From Kribbella italica (GTDB lineage Bacteria > Actinomycetota > Actinomycetes > Propionibacteriales > Kribbellaceae), in assembly GCF_014205135.1 (NCBI RefSeq), contig NZ_JACHMY010000001.1, forward strand, positions 2,790,001-2,854,000: 64,000 nucleotides of DNA. The letters are read 5' to 3'. Both the position numbers and the translations under genes were made by a program. Every line of letters starts with the position of its first letter. Within the stretch, counting starts at the first letter, position 1. Shown here in pieces: positions 17,446 through 26,224 of the stretch. Under the pieces are notes generated by a model. That model saw nothing but the letters and a program-made list of their open reading frames with translations. It was not told the DNA's origin and searched no databases.

Positions 17446-19005
17446 GTGAGCGGGACGGATGCAATCGTCATCGGGGCCGGACCCAACGGACTGGTGGCGG
17501 CCAACCTGCTGGTCGACGCCGGCTGGGACGTCACTGTCCTGGAGGCGAACGATGCGATCGGCGGCGCTGTCCGCAGCTCGAACGACCTCGACAGTGCCTT
17601 CGTCCACGACACCTTCAGTTCCTTCTATCCACTCGCCACCGTGTCGCCGACGATCAAGGACCTGAATCTCGATGACTACGGCCTCGAGTGGTCCAATCCA
17701 CCGTCACCGGTCGGCAACCCGTTGCGCAGGGGTGGTTGGTCGCTCGTCCATCCCGATCCAGCCGACACTGCCGCCGCCCTCGACCGGCAAACACCGGGCG
17801 ACGGACAAGCCTGGCTCGATCTGTACGCCGACTGGCAGCGCATCGGTCCCGCCATCACCGACGCGCTGTTCAGCCCGTTCCCGCCGGTCCGAGCAGGTGC
17901 AGGCCTGCTCCGGCACCTCCTGGGACAGCGAGGTCTGAAACGCCTGCAACTCCTGGTCGGACCAGTGCGATCGCTCGGCGACACCAGGTTCACCGGCGAG
18001 GCCGCAAAGTTGCTTCTGGCCACCAACTCCCAGCACGCGGACATCGCACCGACCGCGCCGGGTTCGGGACTGATGGGCTGGCTGCTGGTGATGATCGCCC
18101 AGCAGTACGGCTATCCCGTACCGCGTGGCGGTGCCGGTCGCCTCTCCCAGGCACTGGCCGACCGCTTCACCTCCCGCGGCGGCACGATCATCTGCCAGGC
18201 CCGGGTCGACCGGATCGTCATCCGTGACGGGCGAGCGGCCGGCGTCCGGATCGACGACGGCACGGAGTACTCCGCCAACCGCGCCATCCTTGCCGACGTC
18301 TCGGCTCCGGCCCTGTACACCCACCTGATTCCTCGCGAGGATCTCCCCGCCCGAGTACGTCAACGCCTGCGCTTCTTCAGGTGGGATCCGGGCACGATCA
18401 AGGTCGATTGGGCGCTCAGCTCGCCGATCCCCTGGCAAGACGCACCCGACCTGGCCCCAGGCACCGTCCACATCGCCGACTCGGTCGACGACCTGCGTCG
18501 GTGGTCACGGCAGCTGGCCTCCCACTGGATTCCCGACCGGCCGTTCCTGCTGATGGGGCAGATGTCCACCGCCGATCCGACCCGCTCCCCCGCCGGTACA
18601 GAGTCGGCCTGGGCCTATACCCACGTGCCGCACCACACGCTCGGCGACGCCGCCGGCCAACTCACCGGTGCCTGGAACGGGCCTGAGTCAGAACTGATGG
18701 CCGAGCGGATCGAAGCACGGATCGAGGAGTACGCCCCAGGATTCGCTCAGCGAGTCACCGCCCGCCGAATCCTCGGCCCGCTCGAGCTCGAGCGCCGCAA
18801 CGCCAATCTCGTCGGCGGCGCAGTCAACGGGGGCACTTCAGGCCTGCGACAGCAACTTGTCCTACGCCCGATGCCCGGCCTCGGCCGCGCCGAGACAGCG
18901 ATCAACTCGCTCTACCTCGCCTCGGCGTCAGCGCACCCGGGCGGCGGCGTACACGGTGTCTGCGGTTCCAACGCAGCCCGCGCCGCCCTCCTCCACGCCC
19001 GCTAG
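17446..19005 (+). CDS. Phytoene desaturase-like FAD-dependent oxidoreductase
   Basis: A 519-residue flavoprotein of the CrtI-like family. The dinucleotide-binding motif VIGAGPNGLVAANLL is at residues 6-20, followed by VLEANDAIGGAVRS. The C-terminus has the ASASAHPGGGVHGVCGSNAARAAL motif, typical of phytoene-dehydrogenase-like oxidoreductases. GTG start at 17446. There are no carotenoid synthase genes nearby, so carotenoid desaturation is not supported by context; another long-chain or polycyclic lipid is equally likely. Last gene of the operon, converging on an alcohol dehydrogenase. Confidence 0.88.
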   Translation: MSGTDAIVIGAGPNGLVAANLLVDAGWDVTVLEANDAIGGAVRSSNDLDSAFVHDTFSSFYPLATVSPTIKDLNLDDYGLEWSNPPSPVGNPLRRGGWSLVHPDPADTAAALDRQTPGDGQAWLDLYADWQRIGPAITDALFSPFPPVRAGAGLLRHLLGQRGLKRLQLLVGPVRSLGDTRFTGEAAKLLLATNSQHADIAPTAPGSGLMGWLLVMIAQQYGYPVPRGGAGRLSQALADRFTSRGGTIICQARVDRIVIRDGRAAGVRIDDGTEYSANRAILADVSAPALYTHLIPREDLPARVRQRLRFFRWDPGTIKVDWALSSPIPWQDAPDLAPGTVHIADSVDDLRRWSRQLASHWIPDRPFLLMGQMSTADPTRSPAGTESAWAYTHVPHHTLGDAAGQLTGAWNGPESELMAERIEARIEEYAPGFAQRVTARRILGPLELERRNANLVGGAVNGGTSGLRQQLVLRPMPGLGRAETAINSLYLASASAHPGGGVHGVCGSNAARAALLHAR

Positions 19006-19018
19006 CGACGACGACTCG

Positions 19019-20191
19019 TCACGGCGTCAGCAGCACCTTCACGGCACCGTCCTGCTTCTTCTGGAACATCTCGTACGCCGCAGGCCCCTCGGACAGCGGC
19101 ACCCGGTGAGTCGCGAACCCGTCGACACCCAGCGGATCGTCGTCGGTCAGCAACGGCAGGATGTCGTCGACCCAACGGCGGACGTTGCCCTGCCCCATCC
19201 GCAACGCGATCTGCTTGTCGAACATGGTCAGCATCGGCAACGGATCGGCCGCGCCGCCGTACACACCACTCAGCGAGATCGTGCCGCCACGACGTACCAG
19301 CTCGATCGCCAGGTAGAAGGCGGCCAGCCGATCGACGCCGATGGTCTCCATCATCTTCTCGGCCACCCCGCCCGGCATCAGCCCGACCAGCTTGTGAGCA
19401 GCCTGCGCCTTGGGCGAACCGTGCGCCTCCATCCCTACGGCGTCGATCACCGAGTCCGGACCGCGGCCGGCCGTGAGCTCGCGCACCTGATCGGCCACCT
19501 GGTCGGAGTACTCCAAGGCCTCCACTCCGCGCACCCGCGAGCGGCTGAGGCGCTCAGGCACCAGGTCGATCCCGATCACCCGGTAGCCACGATGGAGGCC
19601 GATCCGCGCGGCCATGTCACCGATCGGGCCGAGACCGATCACGGCCAACGTGCCGCCGTCGGGAACTGCGGCGTACTCAACGGCTTGCCAGGCCGTGGGC
19701 AGGACATCCGACAAGAACACGAACCGATCATCGGCCGGCCCGGCGGGCACGACGATCGGCCCGTACTGCGCCTGCGGCACCCGCAGGTACTCCGCCTGCC
19801 CGCCTGGCACCTGTCCGTAGAGACGCGTATAACCGAACAACGCCGCGCCCATGCCCTCGTCGCGGACCTGCGTCGTCTCGCACTGCGACTGCAGGCCGCG
19901 ATCGCACATGAAGCAACTCCCGCAGGCGATCCCGAACGGGATCACCACCCGATCCCCGGCCTTCAGGTTCGGCACCGCGCTGCCCGTCTCGACCACAACG
20001 CCCATCGGCTCGTGGCCCAGCACGTCACCAGGCTCCAGATACGGCCCCATCACCTCGTACAGGTGCAGGTCCGATCCACAGATGCCGGTCGACGTGACCT
20101 CGATGATCGCATCGGTCGGCTCCTTGATCACCGGATCCGGAACCTCGGAGTACTCGATCTTCCGCTTGCCCTGCCAAGTCAGTGCTCTCAT
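19019..20191 (-). CDS. Zinc-dependent alcohol dehydrogenase (MDR superfamily)
   Basis: A 390-residue medium-chain dehydrogenase. Catalytic-zinc ligands lie in GICGSDLH and GHEPMGVV. Structural-zinc cysteines cluster in the CGSCFMCDRGLQSQC segment (residues about 90-104); the spacing is slightly altered from C-x2-C-x2-C-x7-C, but at least four cysteines are present. The NAD-binding IGLGPIGDMAARIG follows in the middle. The sequence resembles glutathione-independent formaldehyde-dehydrogenase-like enzymes. ATG start at 20191; convergent with the operon to its left. Confidence 0.9.
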   Translation of the reverse strand: MRALTWQGKRKIEYSEVPDPVIKEPTDAIIEVTSTGICGSDLHLYEVMGPYLEPGDVLGHEPMGVVVETGSAVPNLKAGDRVVIPFGIACGSCFMCDRGLQSQCETTQVRDEGMGAALFGYTRLYGQVPGGQAEYLRVPQAQYGPIVVPAGPADDRFVFLSDVLPTAWQAVEYAAVPDGGTLAVIGLGPIGDMAARIGLHRGYRVIGIDLVPERLSRSRVRGVEALEYSDQVADQVRELTAGRGPDSVIDAVGMEAHGSPKAQAAHKLVGLMPGGVAEKMMETIGVDRLAAFYLAIELVRRGGTISLSGVYGGAADPLPMLTMFDKQIALRMGQGNVRRWVDDILPLLTDDDPLGVDGFATHRVPLSEGPAAYEMFQKKQDGAVKVLLTP

Positions 20192-20231
20192 ACCTACCGA
20201 TACCCGCGGACCATCGAATCAACCCGACCTG

Positions 20232-20255
20232 GTTTCGACCTGCACCTCCAGGGCA
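20232..20255 (+). promoter_or_regulatory. SigB/SigF-type promoter before a small stress-like gene
   Basis: GTTT (20232-20235), 15 bp, GGGCA (20251-20255): one mismatch from the GTTT-N15-GGGTA consensus. It lies 44 bp before the ATG at 20299, with a G before GTTT as in the extended consensus. Confidence 0.5.
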
Positions 20256-20298
20256 CCGGAAGCAGTCAGATCGTTGCCGGCTGGTTGGAGTTGTGAAC

Positions 20299-20553
20299 AT
20301 GTCGATCCTGGATCGCTTCAAGCGCTGGCGTCTGTCGCACTCTCTCAACGAGGCAGACGCTCCCGCGGACACCAGCACGGCGATGACGCGTACTGAAGGC
20401 GGCGATCCCGAAGGGACGACACCAGCAACCACCGGTACCGGCGCAAGCGAAGAGTTCGTCGGCCGGGTCGCAGGCGACGAACCGGACGTCGGCATCAGCG
20501 GCGCCGAAGCACGAGCCGGCATCAAGAACGACGCAGACGGCAAATCACGTTGA
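20299..20553 (+). CDS. Small acidic hydrophilic protein of unknown function
   Basis: An 84-residue protein. A basic N-terminus (MSILDRFKRWRLSHSL) is followed by a low-complexity Gly/Thr/Asp/Glu-rich tail with no hydrophobic core, probably disordered. The ATG at 20299 has GGAG 8 nt upstream. A SigB/SigF-like promoter precedes it, which fits a stress-induced hydrophilic protein. No family recognised. It converges on the sigma factor gene. Confidence 0.7.
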   Translation: MSILDRFKRWRLSHSLNEADAPADTSTAMTRTEGGDPEGTTPATTGTGASEEFVGRVAGDEPDVGISGAEARAGIKNDADGKSR

Positions 20554-20592
20554 GCGGAAGACGTGAGCACAGTGCCGCCGCCGGTACCCAGC

Positions 20593-21426
20593 TCAGGCCA
20601 CGGCTCCGGTTGGCTGCAGTCGTTCTCGGAGCCCGGTGAGGATCTTGGACAGCAGCCGCGAGACCTGCATCTGGCTGATCCCCAGATCACGCCCGATGTC
20701 GACCTGACGCCAGTTCTCGATGAAGGCGAGCTCGAGAATCCGCCGATCCCGCGCACTGAGGTCATCGATCAACGGGCCCAGCTGGTCGATCGCTTCGAAC
20801 CGGCGCAGGTGAGGATCCTCCTCGTCTGCGACCATGTCGAGCAGTGACAGGTCACCGTCCCCCGAGCCGCCTGGCCGGTCCAGCGACAGCACGTTGAAGC
20901 AGCCTCTGGCGGCATCGGCCTCGCGCACCTCCTTGCTGTCCACGCCGAGGCGTCCGGCGACTTCTTCCGGCGTGGGCTCACGACCCAGCTCCTGCGCCAG
21001 CAACGGCAATGTGCGCGCGATCTTGCCTTGCAAGTCCTGCAGCCGGCGGGGAATGCGAACCGTCCAGCTGCAGTCACGGAAGAACCGCTTCACCTCGCCG
21101 CGGATCGTCGGTACGGCGTACCCGATGAACGGCACGCCGTCACCGATCCGGTAGCCGCGGACCGCCTTAATCAGACCGAGACATGCGACCTGCTCGAGGT
21201 CGTCGTCCTCGGCGCCACGCCCCCGGAAGCGACGCGCGATCGCGCGCGCGACTTCCAGATTGAGTTCGACGGCCTGCTCCAGCAGCTGCTGCCGCTCGAG
21301 CTCATCGGCAGCTGCAGCTCGAGCCCGCAGCAATTCCTGCGTCGCCGCTTCTCGCAGCGCGCGCTGCCGAGGCGTCGAACAGTTGACCGGAACAACAGAT
21401 TGATCGAGTTCTTGAACGGTAAACAC
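20593..21426 (-). CDS. RNA polymerase sigma factor, SigB/SigF/SigG family
   Basis: A 277-residue group 3 sigma-70 factor. Region 2 is visible as NLEVARAIARRFRGRGAEDDDLEQVACLGLIKAVRGYR, then FIGYAVPTIRGEVKRFFRD and the region 3 helix (WTVRIPRRLQDLQGKI). The region 4 helix-turn-helix is RRILELAFIENWRQVDIGRDLGISQMQVSRLL. Such factors drive general-stress or developmental genes and are held by anti-sigma kinases that are freed by STAS proteins; one STAS gene is at 15115. The start is the GTG at 21426 behind GAGAGG. No anti-sigma gene is adjacent, which is unusual for this family. Confidence 0.9.
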   Translation of the reverse strand: MFTVQELDQSVVPVNCSTPRQRALREAATQELLRARAAAADELERQQLLEQAVELNLEVARAIARRFRGRGAEDDDLEQVACLGLIKAVRGYRIGDGVPFIGYAVPTIRGEVKRFFRDCSWTVRIPRRLQDLQGKIARTLPLLAQELGREPTPEEVAGRLGVDSKEVREADAARGCFNVLSLDRPGGSGDGDLSLLDMVADEEDPHLRRFEAIDQLGPLIDDLSARDRRILELAFIENWRQVDIGRDLGISQMQVSRLLSKILTGLRERLQPTGAVA

Positions 21427-21430
21427 AAGC

Positions 21431-21454
21431 GTGACCTCTCACGAAGTAAGTCAC
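21431..21454 (-). promoter_or_regulatory. Hairpin over the ribosome site of the sigma factor gene
   Basis: In the mRNA, GUGACUU can pair with AGGUCAC (7 bp, two of them ordinary A-U and one G-U) around a 10-nt loop that holds the rest of GAGAGG. The ribosome site of the sigma gene (GTG at 21426) is therefore partly buried. Confidence 0.35.
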
Positions 21455-21501
21455 GGCGTGGCCTCTTTTCTGGACCACTGTCAGGTTCGTCGAGCTTGCT
21501 T

Positions 21502-21888
21502 TCAGTCGGTGTCCTGTGAAGTCGGCATGGTGAAGGCGGCGGTGTCGAAGTAGGTAGCGAAGCGGACGATCCGGTCGGTGTCGTCGAAGTTCAGCACCGA
21601 CACCCCGGCGTACTGGATCGGTCGGCCCGTGGCCAGCCGGCCCTGGGAGGACCACTCCAGTACGGCGAGATCACCGACCTCCTCGATCCGGGTGAAGCTG
21701 GTCGCGAGGTCGTGGAACTGCTGCTGGTAGGCGGTCCAGAACGGTTCCGGTCCCCCGGCCGGATCGTCGCGGAGTTGGGGCCTGGTCAGTTCGGCGTCGT
21801 CGGCGAACAGTTGCGCGATCGGTCGCGCGTCACCGGTCTCGTCGAGCTTGTTCAGCGCGACGGCGAACTGGTCTGCGCGGGCCGTCAT
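21502..21888 (-). CDS. NTF2-like / SnoaL-like protein
   Basis: A 128-residue protein with the cone-shaped NTF2 fold pattern: N-terminal helices (ADQFAVALNKLDETGDARPIAQLFADDAELTRP), then strands ending in VSVLNFDDTDRIVRFATYFDTAAF. The ATG at 21888 overlaps the upstream stop (ATGA). Last gene of the mmpL-qcrB-PPOX-NTF2 set. In this family function ranges from isomerase to binding protein, so none is assigned. Confidence 0.85.
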   Translation of the reverse strand: MTARADQFAVALNKLDETGDARPIAQLFADDAELTRPQLRDDPAGGPEPFWTAYQQQFHDLATSFTRIEEVGDLAVLEWSSQGRLATGRPIQYAGVSVLNFDDTDRIVRFATYFDTAAFTMPTSQDTD

Positions 21889-22394
21889 GAGGGGTCGCCC
21901 TTCAGTGAGACTTCCTCGTTGGTGCCGGGGAACTTGTCCGGATCTCCGGTGACCGCTGCGCGTGCGGCGCCGATCAGCTGAACGACCTTGCTCTTGGGGC
22001 TGTCCCAGTACTCGGCGCTCTCGGCGTGGATCTTGATCAACGTCAGCCCAGGGGTGTCGAGGCCGTCCGGAAACCAGACCTTGAGCGGCGCGGACCACAG
22101 CTCTTCGGCCTTGTCCCGGTCGTGGACGATCTCGGCGCTGCCCGAGATCGACGTCCATTCGCTGGCCTTGTCGTTGGAGAAGCTCACGTTGACCTGCGGA
22201 TTCGCCTGAAGCTGGGTCACCTTGTCGGACCGGTCGTAGGCGAAGAACCACAGGTCACCGTCGAACTCGACCTCCTGCACAGCCATCGGCCGGCTGACGT
22301 GCTTCCCCGTACCGGTCATGGTGGTCAGCATGCTGATCTTCGCGCGATCGACGAGCTCAGCGACATGCTGTACGGCGTCACGGTTCTCGGTCAT
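21885..22394 (-). CDS. Pyridoxamine 5'-phosphate oxidase-family (general stress FMN-binding split barrel) protein
   Basis: A 169-residue protein resembling the general-stress PPOX group: VAELVDRAKISMLTTMTGTGKHVSRPMAVQEVEFDGDLWFFAYDRSDK, followed by PQVNVSFSNDKASEWTSISGSAEIV. Members bind FMN or F420 and act as small redox or sequestering proteins. ATG at 22394 with GGAGG 9 nt upstream, placed inside the end of the qcrB gene (17-nt overlap). Confidence 0.88.
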   Translation of the reverse strand: MTENRDAVQHVAELVDRAKISMLTTMTGTGKHVSRPMAVQEVEFDGDLWFFAYDRSDKVTQLQANPQVNVSFSNDKASEWTSISGSAEIVHDRDKAEELWSAPLKVWFPDGLDTPGLTLIKIHAESAEYWDSPKSKVVQLIGAARAAVTGDPDKFPGTNEEVSLKGDPS

Positions 22395-24045
22395 CGGTCG
22401 TTCCCTCCGGTTTGGTGGTGCTGGTGAGTGAGAGGGTGCTGTCTTGATCCGCGTCGGCACTGTCGACCTGTGCCTGGTCGAGCTCGGCACGGGTGGGTTT
22501 GTTGACCGGGTCGGCGAAGTAGAACGCCGACAGCCGCGCCCGCAGTCGGTCGCGACGGCGCACAGTGGTCTCTACGCCGTTGTCGTCGGTGGCCGGCCCT
22601 ACCTGGTACGGCGTGGGTTGTTCGTGGGTGGTGAGGGTGTAGGCCTCGGCGGTGGAGATCGCGGCGTGCTTTTCGCTGTACTGGCCATCGGGATCTCGTT
22701 GGATGGTCCCGGTCTCGCGTCCGTGCAGCAGCCTGTCGCGGTCGGCGCGTTGCAGCGACATGGCGATGCGGCGAGTGATCCAGAAGGCGACGACCGGGCC
22801 GACGAAGACCGCGATGCGGCAGAACCAGGTGATCGTGTTGATCGAGCTGCTGAACCGGGTGGCCAGGATGTCGTTGCCGCTGTTGAGCCAGAGTACGGCG
22901 TAGAAGGTGACCATGGCGGCGCCGAGTCCGGTGCGGACCGGCTGGTTGCGGGGCCGGTCGAGCAGATGGTGGTCACGTTTGTCGCCGGTGACCCATTGCT
23001 CGATGAACGGATACAGCGCCACCAGCGTCACGAAGACTCCCGGGACGACCAGGGCAGGGATCACCACGTTCCAGCTGATCGTGACGCCCCACACCGTCGA
23101 CTCGAGGCCGGGCATCAGCCGCACCGAGCCGTCGAGCCAGCCCATGTACCAGTCGGGTTGGGAGCCGGCGGTGACCTCGGCTGGGTTGTACGGCCCGTAC
23201 AACCACACCGGGTTGATCTGCAGCAACGCGCCCATCAACGCAAGGACGCCGAACACGACGAAGAAGAACCCGCCGGCCTTGGCGACGTACACGGGCAGCA
23301 GCGGATAGCCGACGACGTTCTTCTCCGTCCGGCCGGGCCCGGGGAACTGCGTGTGCTTGTGGTAGACGACCAGCATCAGGTGGGCAGTGACCAAGGCCAG
23401 GATCAGCCCGGGGATCAGCAGGACGTGCACGGTGTAGAAGCGGGACACGAAGTCGTCGCCCGGGAACTCGCCGCCGAAGATGAAGAACGACAGCCAGGTT
23501 CCGACGACCGGCGTGGACAGGATCAGTCCCTCGGTGATGCGCAGGCCGGTTCCCGACAGCAGGTCGTCGGGCAGCCCGTAGCCGATGAACCCCTCCACGA
23601 TGCCCAGGAACAACATCCCGATCCCGAGGAGCCAGTTCAGCTCGCGGGGTTTGCGGAAGGCGCCGGTGAAGAAGGTCCGCAGCAGGTGCACCATCATCGC
23701 GGCGATGAACAAGATCGCCGCCCAGTGGTGGATCTGGCGCATCAGCAGCCCACCGCGGACGTCGAACGAGATGTCCAGGCTGGAGGCGTAGGCCTCCGAC
23801 ATGGGCAGGCCCTTGAGAAGGCTGTAGGTGCCCTGGTACTCGACCTCGGCCATCGAAGGCCGGAACCAGAACGTCAGGAAGACCCCGGTGAGGATCAAGA
23901 TGATGAAGCTGTACAGGGCGATCTCGCCGAGCATGAACGACCAGTGGTCGGGAAACACCTTGCGCAGGTTCTTCTTGCCGAGCTTGGCCAGGCCGACGCG
24001 ATCATCGAGCCAGCTCAGGCTGGGCGGCAGTTCCTTGGTACCCAC
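22378..24045 (-). CDS. qcrB: QcrB-type cytochrome b subunit, orphan copy
   Basis: A 555-residue cytochrome b of the actinobacterial bc1-aa3 type. Motifs FPDHWSFMLGEIALYSF, FDVRGGLLMRQIHHWAA, HLLRTFFTGAFRKPREL, LSGTGLRI, the HVLLIPGLILALVTAHL haem-ligand helix and PDWY (the quinol-site form normal in this phylum) are intact, plus a long hydrophilic C-terminal tail. The start is the GTG at 24045, which shares a base with the stop of the mmpL gene (TAGTG), with GGAG upstream. No qcrA, qcrC or oxidase genes are adjacent, so this is a paralogue outside the respiratory cluster, in an operon with a transporter and stress proteins. Confidence 0.93.
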   Translation of the reverse strand: MGTKELPPSLSWLDDRVGLAKLGKKNLRKVFPDHWSFMLGEIALYSFIILILTGVFLTFWFRPSMAEVEYQGTYSLLKGLPMSEAYASSLDISFDVRGGLLMRQIHHWAAILFIAAMMVHLLRTFFTGAFRKPRELNWLLGIGMLFLGIVEGFIGYGLPDDLLSGTGLRITEGLILSTPVVGTWLSFFIFGGEFPGDDFVSRFYTVHVLLIPGLILALVTAHLMLVVYHKHTQFPGPGRTEKNVVGYPLLPVYVAKAGGFFFVVFGVLALMGALLQINPVWLYGPYNPAEVTAGSQPDWYMGWLDGSVRLMPGLESTVWGVTISWNVVIPALVVPGVFVTLVALYPFIEQWVTGDKRDHHLLDRPRNQPVRTGLGAAMVTFYAVLWLNSGNDILATRFSSSINTITWFCRIAVFVGPVVAFWITRRIAMSLQRADRDRLLHGRETGTIQRDPDGQYSEKHAAISTAEAYTLTTHEQPTPYQVGPATDDNGVETTVRRRDRLRARLSAFYFADPVNKPTRAELDQAQVDSADADQDSTLSLTSTTKPEGTTDDREP

Positions 24046-26177
24046 TACTTGACGCTCCCTTCCAGCTCGGGCCGACTCGCGGTCGAGTGCCTCGCCTTGC
24101 GGCTGCGGTGCGGCCACCACCAGTTCAGGTCTCCGAACAGCGCGACCAGGGCAGGTGTGAGTACGCCGCGGACGACGGTGGCGTCCAACGCGATACCGAG
24201 CGCGAGCGTGGTGGCGAAGATCTTCACGTCGACCACCGGCACCGTCGACAGCGCGATGAACGCAAGGAACAGGATCAGCGCGGCGGAAGTGACGAGTCGC
24301 CCGGTGAAGGTGATGCCCCGCACGGTGGCATCAGGCGTGGCCAGTCCGGCGTCGTGCCCTTCCCGGATCCGGGACAGGATGAACAGTTCGTAATCCATTG
24401 ACAGCCCGAACAGGAACGAGAACGCCGCCAGCGGCACCCACACGGTGATCGTGCCGCTGGCCTGCGCCCCGAACAGCGCGTCGGCGCCGTAGCCCTCCTG
24501 CCACACCAGCACAGTCAGCCCGTACGCCGCCCCGATGGACACCACGTTGAGCAGCAGTGCTTTGACGGGAAGCCAGATCGATCGCAGCGCCGCGGCAAGC
24601 AGGGCGAAGGTGACGGCCACGACCAGCAGCAGGACCCAGCCGATGTTGCCGTAGATCGCGGTCACCGAGTCGGCGTCCTCGACTGCGCTCCCTCCGGCCG
24701 ACGTGCCTGGCTGGGCGACGGCCAGCGCTCTGACCTGTTCCACGGTCGCCCGTCCTTCGGCGGTGGACGGGTCGGTACGGAGGACCACCTCGGCGATCCG
24801 CTGGCCGCCGCTTCGCCAGGGGTCGCCGGCTGGTTCGAGAACCGCCGCAACCCTGTCATCGGCGGCAATCGTGATGGGCAGCTGGCCCGACGCTGTAGCG
24901 CTGAGCACCTCGACCGGCCGCAACAGGCCGGGACTGAGCCCGGCGTCGGTGATCGTCCGATAGCCCTCGGCGGCTGGTCCCGACCCCGTCGCGATCGCCG
25001 ACAGCTGAGGCGAACCGAGGCGCAAACCCAACACAGGCAAGAAACACACCACCAGAACCCCGACGGCCAGCACTGCCGCGACGACGCGATGCCGGACGAC
25101 GGTGCTGCCGATCCAGTGCCACAACCGGCTCTCGCCGCTCTTCGCCGTACGGCGCCGCGGCCACTCCAGTCGCGGCCCAATGGTCGCAAGGATCACCGGT
25201 AGCAGAGTGAGCGCGATCGCGACGCTCACCAGCGGGATCAGCAGGCCGCCGAAGCCGACGCTGCGCAGGAACGGCACCGGCAGAACCACCAGCGCGAGCA
25301 GGGAGATCGCGACCGTGACGCCACTGAAAAGCACCGCACGCCCGGCGGTGGCCATGGCGGTCGTGATCGCGGTGGTGTTGCCGGCGCCGGCCGCGCGTTC
25401 CTCGCGCCACCGCATCACCACCAGCAGCGCGTAGTCGATCGAGACACCCAGGCCGATGAGCCCGACGAGATACTGGACGATGAAGGACATCTCGGTGAAG
25501 GTCGTCAGGCCCAGGACCAGCAAGAAAGTCGTGGTGATGGCGATGCCTGCCATCAGCAGCGGAACGAGGGCGAGCGCGGAGCCGAACACCAGCAACAACA
25601 CGATCATCGCGCCACCGGCACCGAAGGCGATCTCGACGATGATCGGCCGATCCGACCCACCGCCGGCCTCGACCAGCGCCTCGACACCGGTCACCTGAAC
25701 CGGTGCACCTGCGACCTTCGCGTCAGCGACGGTCTGGGTCAGTTGTGGCAGCGCGGCCGCGTAGGCCGCCGGGCCCTCGACGACCGGCGGATAGACCAAC
25801 GCGACCGTCGTACGACGATCGGAACTCACCAGAGCCGCGGCCTCGCCGGCTGTATTGAGAACGGATACGGTCCGCCAGCCGGGCTGCTGCACGCGCTGCA
25901 GTACCGCGGCGAACTGGTCGCGAACGGCCGGCTGATCGACCGTCGAGCCCGGCGGCAGCGACACCACCAGCACCAACGGGTCGGTCGCGCCACCGTTTCC
26001 GAAGGTTTGCTGGATCTGTTGGTTCGTTTCGTAACCGGGCTGTCCGGGCAGACCGAAGTCATAGGACAGCGCGTCGATCGTCTTCGGCGCCAGCACTCCC
26101 CCGGCGACCGCGACCGCGATCCAGACAGCGACAATCAGCCACCGCAACCGCAGTACAGCTGCCGTCCACCGAGCCAT
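24045..26177 (-). CDS. MmpL/RND-family membrane transporter
   Basis: A 710-residue MMPL-domain protein with about 11-12 membrane helices in two halves. The first helix is LRWLIVAVWIAVAVAGGVLA, there is a large extracytoplasmic loop (about 40-180), a helix bundle at 190-340, a second loop at 385-510 and a final bundle with FLFGLSMDYELFILSRIREGHD. The first half has the matching LGVSIDYALLVVMRWREE. MmpL proteins export lipids, pigments or drugs using the proton gradient. First gene of the operon; its stop is coupled to qcrB. Confidence 0.92.
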   Translation of the reverse strand: MARWTAAVLRLRWLIVAVWIAVAVAGGVLAPKTIDALSYDFGLPGQPGYETNQQIQQTFGNGGATDPLVLVVSLPPGSTVDQPAVRDQFAAVLQRVQQPGWRTVSVLNTAGEAAALVSSDRRTTVALVYPPVVEGPAAYAAALPQLTQTVADAKVAGAPVQVTGVEALVEAGGGSDRPIIVEIAFGAGGAMIVLLLVFGSALALVPLLMAGIAITTTFLLVLGLTTFTEMSFIVQYLVGLIGLGVSIDYALLVVMRWREERAAGAGNTTAITTAMATAGRAVLFSGVTVAISLLALVVLPVPFLRSVGFGGLLIPLVSVAIALTLLPVILATIGPRLEWPRRRTAKSGESRLWHWIGSTVVRHRVVAAVLAVGVLVVCFLPVLGLRLGSPQLSAIATGSGPAAEGYRTITDAGLSPGLLRPVEVLSATASGQLPITIAADDRVAAVLEPAGDPWRSGGQRIAEVVLRTDPSTAEGRATVEQVRALAVAQPGTSAGGSAVEDADSVTAIYGNIGWVLLLVVAVTFALLAAALRSIWLPVKALLLNVVSIGAAYGLTVLVWQEGYGADALFGAQASGTITVWVPLAAFSFLFGLSMDYELFILSRIREGHDAGLATPDATVRGITFTGRLVTSAALILFLAFIALSTVPVVDVKIFATTLALGIALDATVVRGVLTPALVALFGDLNWWWPHRSRKARHSTASRPELEGSVK

Positions 26178-26224
26178 CGGTCACGCCCGCCCGGACGATG
26201 ACTTGGCCTCGCAAGCGGCATCCA

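Noticed and set aside
22444-24393. 649-codon open frame opposite qcrB
   Set aside because: Shadow of the qcrB/mmpL codons: Arg, Gly, Asp and His-rich with no family, while qcrB has full family motifs.
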